NCBI GenBank assembly: GCA_002633005.1
Contig: NMRA01000267.1
Span: 405,202-469,201 of the forward strand
Source: Phoronis australis
Taxonomy: Eukaryota > Phoronida > Phoronidae
Direction of reading: 5' to 3'
DNA: 64,000 bases
The notes under the pieces are model-generated. The model made no database searches. It saw only the letters and a program-made list of their open reading frames with translations, and was not told the DNA's origin. Positions 48,490-60,581 of this stretch are shown piece by piece; position 1 is the first letter of the stretch, and the number at the start of each line of letters is the position of its first letter. The position numbers were made by a program, and so were the translations under genes.

Positions 48490-49719
48490 ATGACGTTTGC
48501 AGCATATCACTGTTTCTCAGGACTCAAAATATCGTTTCGACTTCGGTTTCGACCTTCTTTTTTGGTCGCAATAACCCTCTGTGTGATTACAACTGCTTGC
48601 TTGATCATTCTACCTTTCTACAACCAGTTTAGATCATATGAAGTGGATATTTGCAGTCGCCAAATGTGCCAACCAAAGACCAATGTCGTGTTTTTGAAGA
48701 CTCACAAGACCGGAAGTTGTACCATACAGAACATTTTGTTTCGTCATGGCGACACCAAAAATCTAGTCTTTGCTCTTAGCAAAAACGGTAACAGATTTCA
48801 TTGGCCTCGAAAAATCAAACGGTCGTCTGTTCTCCCAGTGTTCTTCAATGAAACGCACATGGAACAATTTAACATTTTGACCCAACACATGCGCTTTGAT
48901 GCAGAGCAAGTGAAGTCCTTCATGCCGCATGACAGCGTTTTTGTGACCATTATGCGAGAGCCATCTCGCTTGTTTTCTTCCGCTTTGTACTATTTGCCTA
49001 TGTATTACGATACTTGCTTTAATTTGACGACTGCCAACAAGGCCGAGGATTTCGTGGGTAACTTAAAAAGTATTCAACATACCAGACAGCGTATGTGTAA
49101 ACACCAAAATGGCAGTGTGCCATCTCATGACTTCACTATGTTTGACTTCGGCCTAGATTTAAAGGAATTGGACAATGACACTCGAGTTATTGAGAAAGTG
49201 AAGGAAATAGAGTCACTGTTTTCTTTAGTAATGATCACAGAATATTTTGACGAGTCTTTAGTTCTACTCAAGGAGCAGTTAAATTGGAAGACTAAGGACA
49301 TTATTTACTTCAGGCACAACGTAGTTAAACATTCAAGAAACCGTTTGTCTGAAGGAACCGTGCAGAAACTTAGAGAATGGAACCGTGCGGACACCATCGC
49401 TTACGATTATTTCGCTCAGATTTTACAGAAAGAAATGGTGAAATTCGGCCTTGAAAGACTCCGTAAAGAGGTAAAGCATTTAAGAACAATGTGTAAAGAA
49501 TGGGAAACGTTTTGCGTTGAGAAGATCGTTATCGGGAAAGAGATGTCGCCGGGTGATCCCAATAGGCCGTTCAACCCCATAGCTGATGGGTACGTTCTGA
49601 GACGGGAGGCAAGAGATAATGAAACGTGCGTTCAACTGACGAGAGCGGAAAATCCCTACGCGCTTGTGTTGTATGAAAAAATGATGAAACGCCGTAAATA
49701 TATCGGCACTTTTCTTTAA
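48490..49719 (+). CDS. Galactose-3-O-sulfotransferase-like enzyme (intronless)
   Basis: An intact 409-codon frame from ATG 48490. A single transmembrane segment at residues 24-43 after a basic start fits a type II Golgi protein. The 5'-phosphosulfate-binding loop is LKTHKTGSCTIQNILFR (69-85) and the 3'-phosphate-binding region is MREPSRLFSSALYY (155-168). EYFDESLVLL (251-260) and NRADxxxYDYF (298-308) are typical of the Gal3ST family (cerebroside and glycan sulfotransferases, about 420 residues in mammals). The expected reaction transfers sulfate from PAPS to O3 of galactose on lipids or glycans. N-glycosylation sequons occur at 120, 178, 207 and 229. The exact acceptor cannot be told. A 5' UTR intron is possible (TTGAAATTAG ends 12 bases before the ATG). 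Confidence 0.9.
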   Translation: MTFAAYHCFSGLKISFRLRFRPSFLVAITLCVITTACLIILPFYNQFRSYEVDICSRQMCQPKTNVVFLKTHKTGSCTIQNILFRHGDTKNLVFALSKNGNRFHWPRKIKRSSVLPVFFNETHMEQFNILTQHMRFDAEQVKSFMPHDSVFVTIMREPSRLFSSALYYLPMYYDTCFNLTTANKAEDFVGNLKSIQHTRQRMCKHQNGSVPSHDFTMFDFGLDLKELDNDTRVIEKVKEIESLFSLVMITEYFDESLVLLKEQLNWKTKDIIYFRHNVVKHSRNRLSEGTVQKLREWNRADTIAYDYFAQILQKEMVKFGLERLRKEVKHLRTMCKEWETFCVEKIVIGKEMSPGDPNRPFNPIADGYVLRREARDNETCVQLTRAENPYALVLYEKMMKRRKYIGTFL

Positions 49720-50219
49720 CAATACCCACGGAGTCGCTTGAAAAACACAAATGTATACTCATTGTTAGTCTGTAAAATGAACCTTCACGGAAAAAAATCT
49801 CAACGTCCATCACAAGCTGGTTACAGTGTTCTGGATTTTTCATTTTCCGGACCGGTGACTAGATGGTTTTGCCACTGGACTAACATAGCAATATAAGATG
49901 TATGGTTCATTTCTTTATGATGTGATATAGGAGTAAGTGACCAAGAAGTCACGGATCTCAACCAAACTGTTAGAAAATGAAGGCGAGTATAAATTGCGGA
50001 ACCCTATTGAATTCTGGAGTAATCGACAAACAACAGGGTCTACTAAGTTTTTAATGTTCTTAACGATTCATCGGGATCTAGTGACCTCTCATGTAGAGAA
50101 CCATGAAGAGTAAACAAAACGGAATCTAGACATTTAAAATGCACATGGATATTGAAATAATAATGCTTCGCGAAAGTAGCTGTTGTTCGTGAATATAAAA
50201 CAAATGTGTGGGAATATTG
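49720..50219. other. 3' flank of the sulfotransferase
   Basis: No canonical AATAAA is seen in the first 400 bases, so the poly(A) site is undefined. No other gene. Confidence 0.45.
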
Positions 50220-51930
50220 AGTTCTATAAGTATGCTAATAAAAAGTTGGTAGATTCGCTGTTCCATCTATACAGCTATTATTTTTAAAATGGTGTGTTTC
50301 CAAAAGAATGGACAAAATCCATTGTAGTAACGATATTTAAGGGCGGAACCGAAAATCCTGAAAATTTCAGAGGGATTTCCCTAATGCAAGTCACAGTCAA
50401 AATATTCGAAAAATTATTGTGCCAACGACTTCAAAAATGGTCGGATGGAGAAAACGTAATTAGTGTGTCTCAAGCTGCGTTTAAGAACGGGCAAAGTACG
50501 GTTGATCACATGTTTGCTTAATATACGTTATTAATTAAATATTTGACACGAGAGAAAGGTAGATTCTATTGTGCTTTCATGAATTTTAAATCCGCTTTTG
50601 ACAGTATATATAGAAGCGCATGATATTTTAAATTGAAGAACAATCGCATAGAATGTAAGATGTATAAGATAATCAAAGCAATGTACGCTGAAGTAAAAGC
50701 GTGCGTGAGATTGAATAACGGGAGCTACACGGAGTTCTTTGATTGTCAGAATAGTCCAAAAAAGACCCTCAACTACCGTTTTTGCTTATTTTATTTATAA
50801 ACGATCTCGAGCAAGAATTAGATTCCGGTGGCGGTGAGAAAAATCCATGGCATCATATGAATTATTGCATCTGCTGTTTGCTGATGATTTGGTTTTATTT
50901 TCTTATAGTGTGAAAGGATTGCAGAAAAAATGAACATTTTATATGAGTATTGTCAGAAATGAAAATTGATTGTTAGCTAGTCAAAGACTAAGATAATTGT
51001 TTTCAGAAAGGGTGGAATGTTACGATGGTATGAAAAATGGACGTATGATGGGAATACTGTTAATGTTGTAAACGCATGTAAATATTTAGGATTAATCTTT
51101 ACTACGAAAGGTTCGTGGTCTTGCGCACAGAAAACACTATCAATACAGGCTACGGCAGTGAATTTAATGAGGAGAAATGACAATGGTTTTTAATGCATTC
51201 CCTATTAATGTTAGTTTGAAATTATTCGATTGTAAAATCATGACTGCCAATATTTCATAATAGTTGTGAGATCTGGGGTTTTAGTGATTGTGAATGTAAT
51301 GAAATAGTCCACACAAAATTTTGTAAAGAAATTTTAAATTTGCCGAGCACGGCAATTTCATCGGCTGTTAGAGGTGAGATGGGTCGTTACTCCTTGATTG
51401 CTTACCGACTTCATAGAATTATGAAATATTGGTTAAAACTGTTAAAAACAGATGCGTCAAAACTTACATGTACATATCATTGCTATGAATGGCAGTACAA
51501 TATCACGGAAATGTTAATAAACCGTTCTGGGTTAATGATGTTAAAAGATTGCTATTACAGTTTGGTTTTGAAGAAGCGTGGTACAATCACGGTGTAAGTT
51601 CCGAGACAAGCTTCATATCACTTTTTAAACAAAGATGCAAAGCTACTGATCAGCAAAAATTGCAAGAAATTTTGAACAATTCGATTAAGCTGGAAACTTA
51701 CAGAACTTTTAAGTTAAATTATTTATATATAATTGACAATGTAAATGTTAGATCTGATATGATAAGATTAAGATGTTCAGCGCATGCACTAATGATTGAA
51801 AAGGGTAGACACTAGAAACTTAGCATACCAGAAAGGTTATGCCCTCTCTGTGTTAGGACATATGTCGAGCCAGAATATCATTTTGTTACCTAATGTTCAT
51901 TCTACGATGGGCATAGGAAACGGTATTTGC
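50220..51930 (+). pseudogene. Decayed LINE (non-LTR retrotransposon) ORF2, reverse transcriptase to C-terminus
   Basis: In three frames the order of a LINE ORF2 is readable. FPKEWTKSIVVTIFKGG and NFRGISLM lie at 50294-50390, and an SQAAFKNGQSTVDHMF-like block follows. Then come the catalytic FADD box (LLFADDLVLF, 50871-50900), NACKYLGLIFT (around 51070), and a C-terminal RLRCSAHALMIEKGRH with a following C-P-x-L-C-like remnant. Stops and frameshifts are numerous (for example TAA 50519-50521). The endonuclease domain is missing. Clade is not assigned. Confidence 0.85.
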
Positions 51931-51964
51931 CTGCATGGAGCTACATGTACAACAATTAGTCAGT

Positions 51965-52510
51965 ATAACTCAAGAGTGGAATGTGATAGAGTAAAAATTC
52001 AAAAAGGTTTACCTATATTTTGTGGGTCAACAAATCCATTGGAAATGGTGTTGCATGGTTGTGGTGACACCGTCCGTCATTTTCCAAGATGGCCGACAAA
52101 TCTACTTGAGTCATACAACTTCGCACGAACAGATTAGTGTGTCGTCTTGCTTCAAACGTCGCATCATAGGTTTTCTGGGTCGGCTAATCCATTGAGACTC
52201 ATTGAATTTGACACTAATGATTACTTCCACCATTTCCAAGATGGCGGACAAAATGGCCGCCAGATTTGCAGGTGATCATTATAACTCGAGAGTGGAATGA
52301 TAGAGTAAAAATTCAAAAAGGTTTACCCATCTTATGTGGGTCAACAAATCCATTGGAAAAATTTGCATGGCTGTGGTGACACCATCAGCCATTTTCTAAG
52401 ATGGCCTCCAAAACTATTTCGAATCGCACAACTTCGCACAAACAGATTAGTGCGTCTTGCTTCAAACATTGTATCATAGGTTTTCTGGGTCGACTAATCC
52501 AATTAGACTC
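51965..52510. repeat. 313-bp tandem duplication (second copy interrupted)
   Basis: GTAAAAATTCAAAAAGGTTTAC starts at 51991 and its twin at 52304, and similarity continues through AAGATGGC..., CTTCGCAC(A)AACAGATTAGTG and GGTTTTCTGGGTCG. The second copy is cut at ACTCATT by the TIR element at 52514 and resumes after it at 54453 (ATTGTGTTTGGCACTC). Confidence 0.85.
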
Positions 52511-53028
52511 ATTCAACCGATTTCATAAAGGTGGTTTAACAAAACCAGGACTTAGACTTAAACCTGGTCTTCCTAAACTTGGTCTAATTTTAGACCTGAC
52601 TGGCATTTCACCAACGTGGTCTGAAAGCCTGGTTTTGCTAGACCAGGGAGCTGGTTCAGTAAAACCAGGTTTAAAGTATCAAAGGCACCCCACTATGTCG
52701 AGCTGGGTAAACCCAACAAAGAAACTATTGAAGTGCTTCAATGTAACCTTAATCACGTGGGTATACAATGGCATACACTAGTAGAATCAGTGCAGACATT
52801 TACGAAAAATATCTAAAAGCTTTTCTCATGAGGAAAACTGTAATTTCTATAACCAACACACACACATTAAAGAACATGCTCCCGATTATATGTAACATGT
52901 TACATGCCCAAATTTATTTCCTTGTCACTTCAGTGATTATTTTCCGCGGCCAAAGCGGGGGGCAATACCCCTTCCTGGCAACATTATATCGGAGAACAGT
53001 GGAGGTGGAACTCACCTAGATTATTGCC

Positions 53029-53800
53029 TCCCGGTGTGGGGTGTTGCATCAGGCAAGGATACGAAAACCATCCAGTTTATCCAAAATATGGCTACCCGGA
53101 TTATTCTGGGAGCTGGTGTTAGAGATATTAGTATCGAAAACCTAGCTTCATAAAGAGACTGGTATAATGAAAATTCACACAAGACATCAATTCCTATCTG
53201 CTTGTTGTTTGTACAAATGTTTTAAAGGCCTTGTCCCATCTTACTTATGTGCTAAGTTTAAGATGACTAGTAATCGCTACAATACTAGGTCCTCATCATC
53301 ATCTGATTTCAATCTTCCTAAACGCAGAAGCGGGACTGGGAAAAAATCATTTTCTTACAGCGGGCTCTTTTTATGGAACTCTCTCCCTGCAGATGCCAAA
53401 TCTACATCATCCTTTCTAACCTTTAAAAGAATTATAAGAAATAGATTTAACTCCATGCAGTGTCTAAATTGCATGTTTATTCATTTGTTATTTATATAAT
53501 GTCTTACATTTATTAAATATTTATTGTCTGTTTTATTTTTTATATTTATTATTTTTATTTTTTAGATAATTATATTGTCTTGATTTCTTTATCTTTTACT
53601 TATCATATTTTATTTTCATTTTGCTTAATCAGTCTTTCCATGTTAATTTCTTATTCTTTGCTTATTACTTAAATTTGTCTTTCATTGTGTAATTCTGTTT
53701 TTGTCTTACTATCTGTTTGCTTTTTACTGAGGGCCCCCATGGAAAACAGTGTGAACTGATGGGGCTACCTTCATTGTAAATATTACATTAATAAATAAGT
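53029..53800 (+). pseudogene. LINE 3' end (RT C-terminus and tail) inside the TIR element
   Basis: Readable blocks include VWGVASGKDTKTIQFIQNMA, TRIILGAG, HQFLSACCLYKCFKGLVPSY, YNTRSSSSSDF, and FLWNSLPADAKSTSSFLTFK, the usual C-terminus of CR1/L2-type and related LINEs. A frame shift falls near 53150. The 3' end has GGGCCCCCATGG and ends with AATAAATAAG near 53794. It is distinct from the LINE at 50.2-51.9 kb. Confidence 0.75.
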
Positions 53801-53924
53801 CACAAGAATCAGAAGATGCTGTCTTTAGTCAAATCCGTAGCGCTTACGACGATGACGCCCTGCTCAACCAGTCGTATTCTGAGAAATCCGCTGGACACAC
53901 TCTAGCAAGTACTGGTCTACGCAT

Positions 53925-54059
53925 AAGCGGATCCACGGGGGTCAAGGGGTCCGGAGTCCCCTTTTTTCCCTTGATTTTGGTGATATCAAATCTATAATTT
54001 GACTTGGTCCCCATTTAAAAAAGTCCTTGACAGTCCCCCCATCCTAGATCTGCCCCTGC
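53925..54059. mobile_element. Short MITE-like element (~135 bp)
   Basis: The left end AGCGGATCCACGGGGGTC and right end (inverse) GCAGATCTAGGATGGGGGG form an imperfect inverted repeat, with a GGGGTCCGGAGTCCCC palindrome near the left. No target duplication is clear. Confidence 0.45.
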
Positions 54060-54830
54060 TACGTTTGATCTTGTGTCATAGTAAAACTGAATATTGAAAA
54101 TACCCGGGTAGTCCATTTTCGCTCTAAAACCGTTGCAAATTCTCTCCTCGGCATCATTCAGTTGTACCTATACCATGCATGCAAGTCTGACATATTTAAC
54201 AGTTAAACCTGAGTCTGACCAAGTCTAAAATTAAACATGGTTTAAGATCTTAATACAGGTCTAAAGAATATAGACCTCGTTGGTGAAATGAAAACTGACT
54301 TAGACCAGGTCTAAACTGGAGTTAAACCAGGTTTTACTAGACCACTGGTCTAAAAGTTAAACCATCTTTATGAAATGCAGTTTATCTTTAAACCTGGTCT
54401 AAGTCCAGTTTAATCCAGGTTTAACTTTAAACCACCTTTATGAAATCGGCTGATTGTGTTTGGCACTCATGTTTACTTCCACCATTTTCAAATATGACCA
54501 CCAAATATTTGCTTCGTGCAAGAGCTTCAGATTCCAGAGACACGCCATATCCTGAGTTTTTTAGGTCAGCACGTCCCTGACAATAATTTTTGTCTGACTC
54601 TTGATGATTACGACTACCATTTTCAAGACGGTTTAACGAATAACTTATTTGGTCAAAAACATCACGTTTGCCTGAACTGAAGGATCATTCTCCTCCTGAA
54701 AAAATGTGCTGTATTGAAAATAACTGTCTCTGCAATTAATTCAGTGATCTACTATCCACACTGTCTGTGTCATTTCCAGTTAGTTGTCAATGCTAATGAA
54801 TCTATACACAACCAACCAGTATTTACACAA

Positions 54831-56467
54831 CTAATCTCTGTCAACTGAGAATGAATTGCTGCAGGTAAAACCACGCCATTCTCCACGTGCAACCGAGTAC
54901 GGCAATCCTAACTTCTTGCAAGTACATCTCTTGGAACTGCAGTTGGTCACTACTTTCAGCAGGTTCTCTGGTGCTGCTGACTGGTCCGTCGTCGTGGGAA
55001 GGAATTTTCCACCTGCCAGCATCCATCCCCAGTATAGCGAGTCTAGGCCACTTCCACGGAAAATTGACCACTCTTGCTCTTGATAATATGTTCCGGCAGC
55101 ATAGAATTTAGCTACTGAAGAAAGTTGGTGATAATGATTGTATTTGGACTGTGGCTAGTCTGACACCTCGTCCACAAATCGCTTGTATCGCAAGTCATCA
55201 AAATTTCCAGAGCCAGTACCGCCATGAAGCACAGATACAACTCTTACCAGCTTCAAATATCTCTTGCTTCAGCTGCATGTGTCTAGTGAATACTCTTACT
55301 AGAGTTTTTGCAGAATTCTCGATCACGCAGTTTCTTGAATGGGAGAGCCTTTACTAATACCAAACAGCTGTAATGTTGTGTTGCAACCTCCTATTGCATG
55401 CGCAAATGGCAAAACTGCGCAAGTTTCGGCACCAAGAGACAACTGTAGTTCCTTGATGTCCCAGACTCTCCTCTTGCTTTGGTGCCTCTTGTCAAATTTC
55501 ATGAACATTGAAATTTGTTGTGAAGTAGCTTGGAAACGCAAAAAACCAACAAGTCTGTATCGTCTGCAATAAGAGTAGTTGGACCTTGTGGTGTGTTCAA
55601 TACTGCTGTTTCTACAATTCAAACATCTGCGTCACCTTGAGCTTGTACCGCTAAGCAACCAGCATTTCCTAGCAAACTTGACAAGAAGTGAATGACTCGT
55701 TGTTTGTTTTTGCTCTGCCAAAAATGTTCCTTTTTTACTTGATTACCATGTCACCATAGAAGTGAACTTCAGTTCCAACCACCCCACCCAAGCTTCGAAC
55801 ATGAGAGACATCTTTAGTTGATGATCCATCTCAGTAACAACAGTAGGCTGGGTGCACTTGCTGATGTAATCCACATAAGCTCTACCAAATGACTGCAACG
55901 TTGCACCTCTAGGCCATGGAATAGCGCGAAAGATAGAACCGCCGTCGATGACATGATCACCGTGTTTTCTGGAAATTGAAATTCTCTGGTAGTCCCCCAC
56001 TGGACCAGAGTTCATCAGCTCATGTTGATTGTGGGAAGACCAGATATATCAGAAAGAGCAGGGGAACCAACACACAGCTCAAACTTCAAAAGGGTTGATG
56101 AACTTTCACTGTTGTCTTTTGCAGCTGTCAGGACTCGCTGAAATAGCAGTCGTGGATCCACTTGAGTAAAAGTACTATTAGCAGCATTAACCGATTGACT
56201 TGTCATTGCCACAACCTCGTCTTTCTTACTGAATGTGAAGTCTAACATACTTGACCCCTCCATAGACAAGTGAACCGCCTTCCCCACATCTAATATGGCA
56301 TTGTCAGCAAAGACGCATGTGCCTGAAGACACACCAGTGGCGATGTTCTGTAATGATTCCTTTAAATGGCTTACTGTTGTGGAGGAATTCAACAAGGCTG
56401 CGGATGTCTTTGTCGTCACGCGACTGTCTTGCCTGGGTACATTATTAATGCTCCTGTCTTGTTTCAC
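54831..56467 (-). pseudogene. Pseudogene of a widespread uncharacterised family (HxIDGG / VWDIK / Cys-rich tail)
   Basis: Minus-strand blocks appear in family order. First is DEVV..TSQSV..VDPRLLFQRVL and LLKFELCxGSPALSD (56015-56467). HVIDGGSIFRAIPWPRGAT and SFGRAYVDYI (55743-56015) follow. RRVWDIKELQLSLG and PFAHAIGGCNTTLQLFGISKG (55323-55622) come next. Last is a cysteine tail CSSKRCTCKKLGLPYS with CSNS (54831-55022). Uncharacterised invertebrate proteins of this type are multi-copy and have PIN-like-looking acidic cores, but function is not established. Frame changes at about 56015, 55743 and 55320, plus stops, make this copy dead. The family name is from memory of its motif order. Confidence 0.6.
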
Positions 56468-58080
56468 AACTCAAGTTTGTCGCAGTCTGCATGGCACCAT
56501 TTATACTTGAGCCTGCCGGCAAGACAAGGAGCCACGGTGCATTCTGTGTACAATGTATCTCCCATTTTGCAACCTCTACTTAAACATCCTGTTGTTTTGA
56601 TACTTTTCATGAGCGTTTGTTTAATTACGAGATCATATCTCATTATGACATGCCTGTCCAGAAGCTGCCACGTTGTCTTATGGTGTGTTGGCCGTAGACG
56701 TCTGGACAGTTGACGTCTTTGTGTTGCTACGTCTGCTGCAAATGTATTTGTGAAGATTTTGCATAAGAGTTGTGACCAGCAGCTGCAAAGTAAGGCAGCG
56801 ATTCAGAAACTGCTTTTAAGTGAAGCTCCGAATCTGGCGTTATTTCTGCTTTTTAAAAAAGTCGAAGGATTTCATCTTCATATACTGTAGCCAAAGACTA
56901 ATGATTCGACTTTGCAAGGACAAGTCTGAGTTATGTGCATCGATTTTTTATGGATACCCACAAGACACTCCGACGAGCATACACCGTCGCACACAGACGT
57001 CATACCAGCAATAAGATCATTATACCGCTTCAGACCAGCCCTCAAGTTATCATGAAGAATATCATTGGCCATTGATTCTTCTGATGAACAATTCTCTGTC
57101 ACTGCGAATTCTGAAGACCTATACTCTGATTCAGCTGTGTTTGAATATACCAATGGCAGTAGATCGGAAGCCAGAAGTGAACTCTCGTGAGGGCATTCCA
57201 CTGTAAACCAATGTTCAGAATTGGAAGACACTGACTGGGCATGGCATGCCCCAGAGTATACATCTAGTTATGTGATCAGTTGGTATGTCTGGGATCTCTG
57301 AAGAATCTTTCTTCATATTCTGACGAGCCAAAATTTGTGTACAAGCATAGAACTGCTCCACCTCTTGGCATGGAATCTGTGTGTTCTGTGTTGGTGACAT
57401 TCCGGACTACTAGAATTTCTGAATAACCTGAATTTCTTGCTTCATAGGTTTTGAATTGGCGTTACTTGATCTGTCAATGTTTGGAAGTGGGATGTTGAAT
57501 GATCTGGCTTTTATGATAGCATTCAATGGTGAGTCTACCAAATATGACCTTTCACTGCTCTATCCACACTTTTTCCATTTAACATAAAGATCTCATTGTT
57601 CAATGCATGTACCGTCTCAAGAACTTCTTGAAGCCCTGTGCTTGACATTACGTATCCTATACATCACAGAAAGCTCATCTCGGTATGAAATCTTCCAAGC
57701 CTGGCTAAGAACAATTGACTGCAGATCACCGTCGTTTTGTTTGCTGGTACTAATTTCCTCTAAAATCAGTTACCTATGTTCATAAAAGCATGCATATTAA
57801 ACAAATTGTGATTCCTAACTATTAAAATTTAATTAAGAACTTTTTGTTACACAATCGTATTTGCTTTTCAACAAATTCAGGTGAAAACAGCAGCCAAATT
57901 CTCAATACATGCCAGCAGCAGACGAAATCGATGCCTGGGAACAACTAATAATATTCTCCATTAGCAGAGAAAAATTAATTAAAGCCAACAACAGCTTACT
58001 TTTCAATGAAACATGTATATATATATATATATATATACATGTTTGTATGCAGATATAGGGTTGTTATTTGAAACCTTAAA
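56468..58080. other. No gene called; minus-strand open frames
   Basis: A minus-strand frame at 56878-57231 (acidic, with CDGVCSSEC) and another at 57215-57400 may be an upstream part of the pseudogene or a separate exon. Nothing decisive. A (TA)n run lies at 58013-58036. Confidence 0.35.
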
Positions 58081-58094
58081 GTGGGGTAAAATTT

Positions 58095-58380
58095 TGAGAC
58101 CTCGTTCCGGGGTATGTAGATAATATATAGCCAGCAACTATATATGCCTCATTGGGTATACAGTATGCCCCGGAACAATATATATTCCACAATTATATAT
58201 ACCTCGCATGGTATATGCCCCAGTACAATATATAGACCGCAAGTATATATGTCCCATTGGCTGTATACAAATATACCCCGCAACTTTATATGTCCCATTA
58301 GATATATGCCCCATTAGTTTTATAACCCGGTTTTCCACCTAATATACAAGCCCCACAACTATGTATATGTCACATGCGGT
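58095..58380. repeat. Tandem TATATATGCCCCATT-type minisatellite
   Basis: Some eight imperfect copies of a roughly 30-base unit with TATATATG(C/T)CCCATTGG and CCGGAAC/CAGTACAATATATA occur here. A CCGGGGTAT...ATGCCCCGG inverted pair lies within. Related words occur in the palindromic element at 63517-63674. Confidence 0.7.
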
Positions 58381-59142
58381 TAAAGTCTTTATGTGCCAAA
58401 AATACACTCCTCTAAAGACCACTGGAATAACGTGTATGAGTCAACAACAGATTTTACCACTTTCAAACTTATAAATGAATGATCCTTTTATTTGTTTATA
58501 ACTCTGATACGTGAGCAGATGACACCATCTCTGTCAGGCTTTACGGTATATGTTGATACAGTGTACCTTTGATAAAAATACTCTTCTACAAACACGTTGA
58601 AACCATCGTGAATGACATTCTTGCTTAATTCTCCACTAAAAGTCACAGATGAAAACTTAATCATTTATTGATCTGGCACATAGTGAATTATAAATACCCA
58701 AAATTAATTATGTTTAAAATCAAATAGTGGGCACCAAAAATAGATGATACGTCTACAATACATCCATAGAAACAATGCTTGTGATATACATGTACTAACA
58801 GTTTCATCCTGAGCAACATAATGATCTTAGTAGGCTTCCAGTCACCACAATTTCAGACTCCGACAATCTTAGTGACAATTTCGACTACAAATATAATTTT
58901 TAAAAAATGTGGTAGTTTTAGATTAAATCGTGTTTGCTTTCTTCATACAAAATGCTGATACATAGTGATTACCATTCTCAATAACCGAAAGCAGTTATTT
59001 TTAAAGATGTTTAGCTGCAAATCTGCCTGCAGTGCTATTAGTCTGTATTATCTAATTAGCAAAACTCAGGTTCTGAAAGGCTGTGGTTAAAGTGATGATG
59101 TAGGCGATGAAGACCCTAGAGAACGGAGGTGACACTATGTAC

Positions 59143-59360
59143 CTTAAGACACAAAAAACATAATTATGATATTCATTGCCACTCTCATTATCAAAGGCAT
59201 ATCCTCTTAACTTTGCTACGCCCTTATTAAATGTCCTGTGATCATCACTTTTAACATCACTAACACATCCCGATGACTCTTTTCCCACCTCCATGGCGAC
59301 AGTTGTATTGTCATCATCACTTTCAGCATTACTGCATAGTTTGGTCAATTTTCCTTTAAC
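59143..59360 (-). CDS. Possible exon of an unidentified minus-strand gene
   Basis: Acceptor CTTCTAG (weak pyrimidine tract) and donor GTACAT bound a 218-base open segment, phase 0 in and 2 out. It encodes an acidic region (CSNAESDDDNTTVAMEVGKE, then SDVKSDDHRTFNKG). No known domain. It would follow the 35-base exon at 61227-61261 in phase. Speculative. Confidence 0.3.
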
Positions 59361-60442
59361 CTAGAAGTTTCCAGACTTCATACTAGTGACATTTATTCAG
59401 TGTATCACCTCAAAATAAAATCGAAATTTTAAACATACATTTTGCTATGATAAAAGTTCGAAGATTGGGCAGGATGTTGCCTTTCATTATGATACATGCA
59501 TTGTGAAATAAGTCATAAAACAGTTTTTGTTAATTTTAGGGATTTACAGGAATTGTATGTACACTTTATTATACTTAGGCCAGACAGGTATCTACTTAGT
59601 TTCAAGATTTTTTACACTTTTTACAATTTTCTTAGTGTAGAACTTTAATAATTTGACAGGTATCCTTGCACACATTGCAAAAGCTGTCATTCCCGTGATA
59701 TATATATATTTAGTAATAGAATCTTTAGTTATACTTTACGCGTACCTCTCGTTAATATGGTGAAATACTTGTCACCATGGCATATGTATTTAGCCACGAG
59801 GTTTGTACATTAGAGCAACCGATTTTTGTTGTCGGACTAAGGACTGGAGCAGAATTTCGGACCATAGACATGGATAATACATTCTTACTAAAATATCATA
59901 TCTTATACAAACAATAATATAACATTAATAATTATAATAACAATAAATTTCTTTGTAGTTCAAATCTGTTACGTATGTCCCCTTTTAGCATTCCTGCAGG
60001 TCGATAGTCCAACTGGAAGTTAGTCGGAAAGACGTTTAAGGAGCAATGGCCTTTTGGGCTTCTGAATTAAGTTGTGTTTTTCTTATTACTACTTTCATTT
60101 TCATAGGTTTGTGGTCTCAAAACCAATGGACTTTTATTCTAAAGAGTGTTAACCCGAAAAATGTGTGCTTTGTTTGTTTGTGAAAATTTGACTTCACAAA
60201 AAAGGATACTAAACCATGTTTTGACGAATTCAACCAAATCTGGTCCTGTCATTTGCTAATGCATCATTGGCGTCAATCTTGAAAGAGCTCATGCCCCTAT
60301 CTCGCATTTTGGTCCTTGGTGGGTTGTCTTTTCCCACAGTTACCGTGTAATTCTCAGAAGCGTAGGTCGTGCTTAGCCGATTAGCAGACTTTCAAAATAG
60401 TTTCAAATTTCTCCAAACTTTTCAGAGTAGTCGAGAGTTACA

Positions 60443-60581
60443 CATGGGCGGCGCAGCACTGAAAAAAGTGAGGCTATAGCCCCCCAGCCTCCCTGTTGTG
60501 CACTTCCCATAGACCATGGGCGTCGGAACACTGAAAAAGTGGAGGCCATAGCCCTCCATCCCCCTATGGTGCGCCGCCATT
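60443..60581. mobile_element. Palindromic dimer element, copy 3
   Basis: Units 60443-60514 and 60515-60581. The first begins with the full left arm ATGGGCGGCGCA, and the second ends in GTGCGCCGCCAT. CACTGAAAAAAGTG and a GGCTATAGCC centre are present. The second unit's right end is slightly shortened. No target duplication is visible. Confidence 0.78.

Larger units (their letters stand above)
52514..54452. mobile_element. 1.94-kb TIR element with 3-bp ATT target duplication
   Basis: The ends match for about 25 bp (ACCGATTTCATAAAGGTGG and inverse), and both subterminal regions carry AAACCAGG/CCTGGTTTA words several times. ATT flanks both ends. The undisrupted tandem copy (ACTCATTGAATTTGACACT near 52207) is the empty site. 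The interior holds a LINE tail (53029-53800) and a short MITE (53925-54059), but no transposase. Confidence 0.83.

Noticed and set aside
49480-49843. Minus-strand ORFs over the sulfotransferase 3' end
   Set aside because: Antisense shadows of the intact plus-strand gene.
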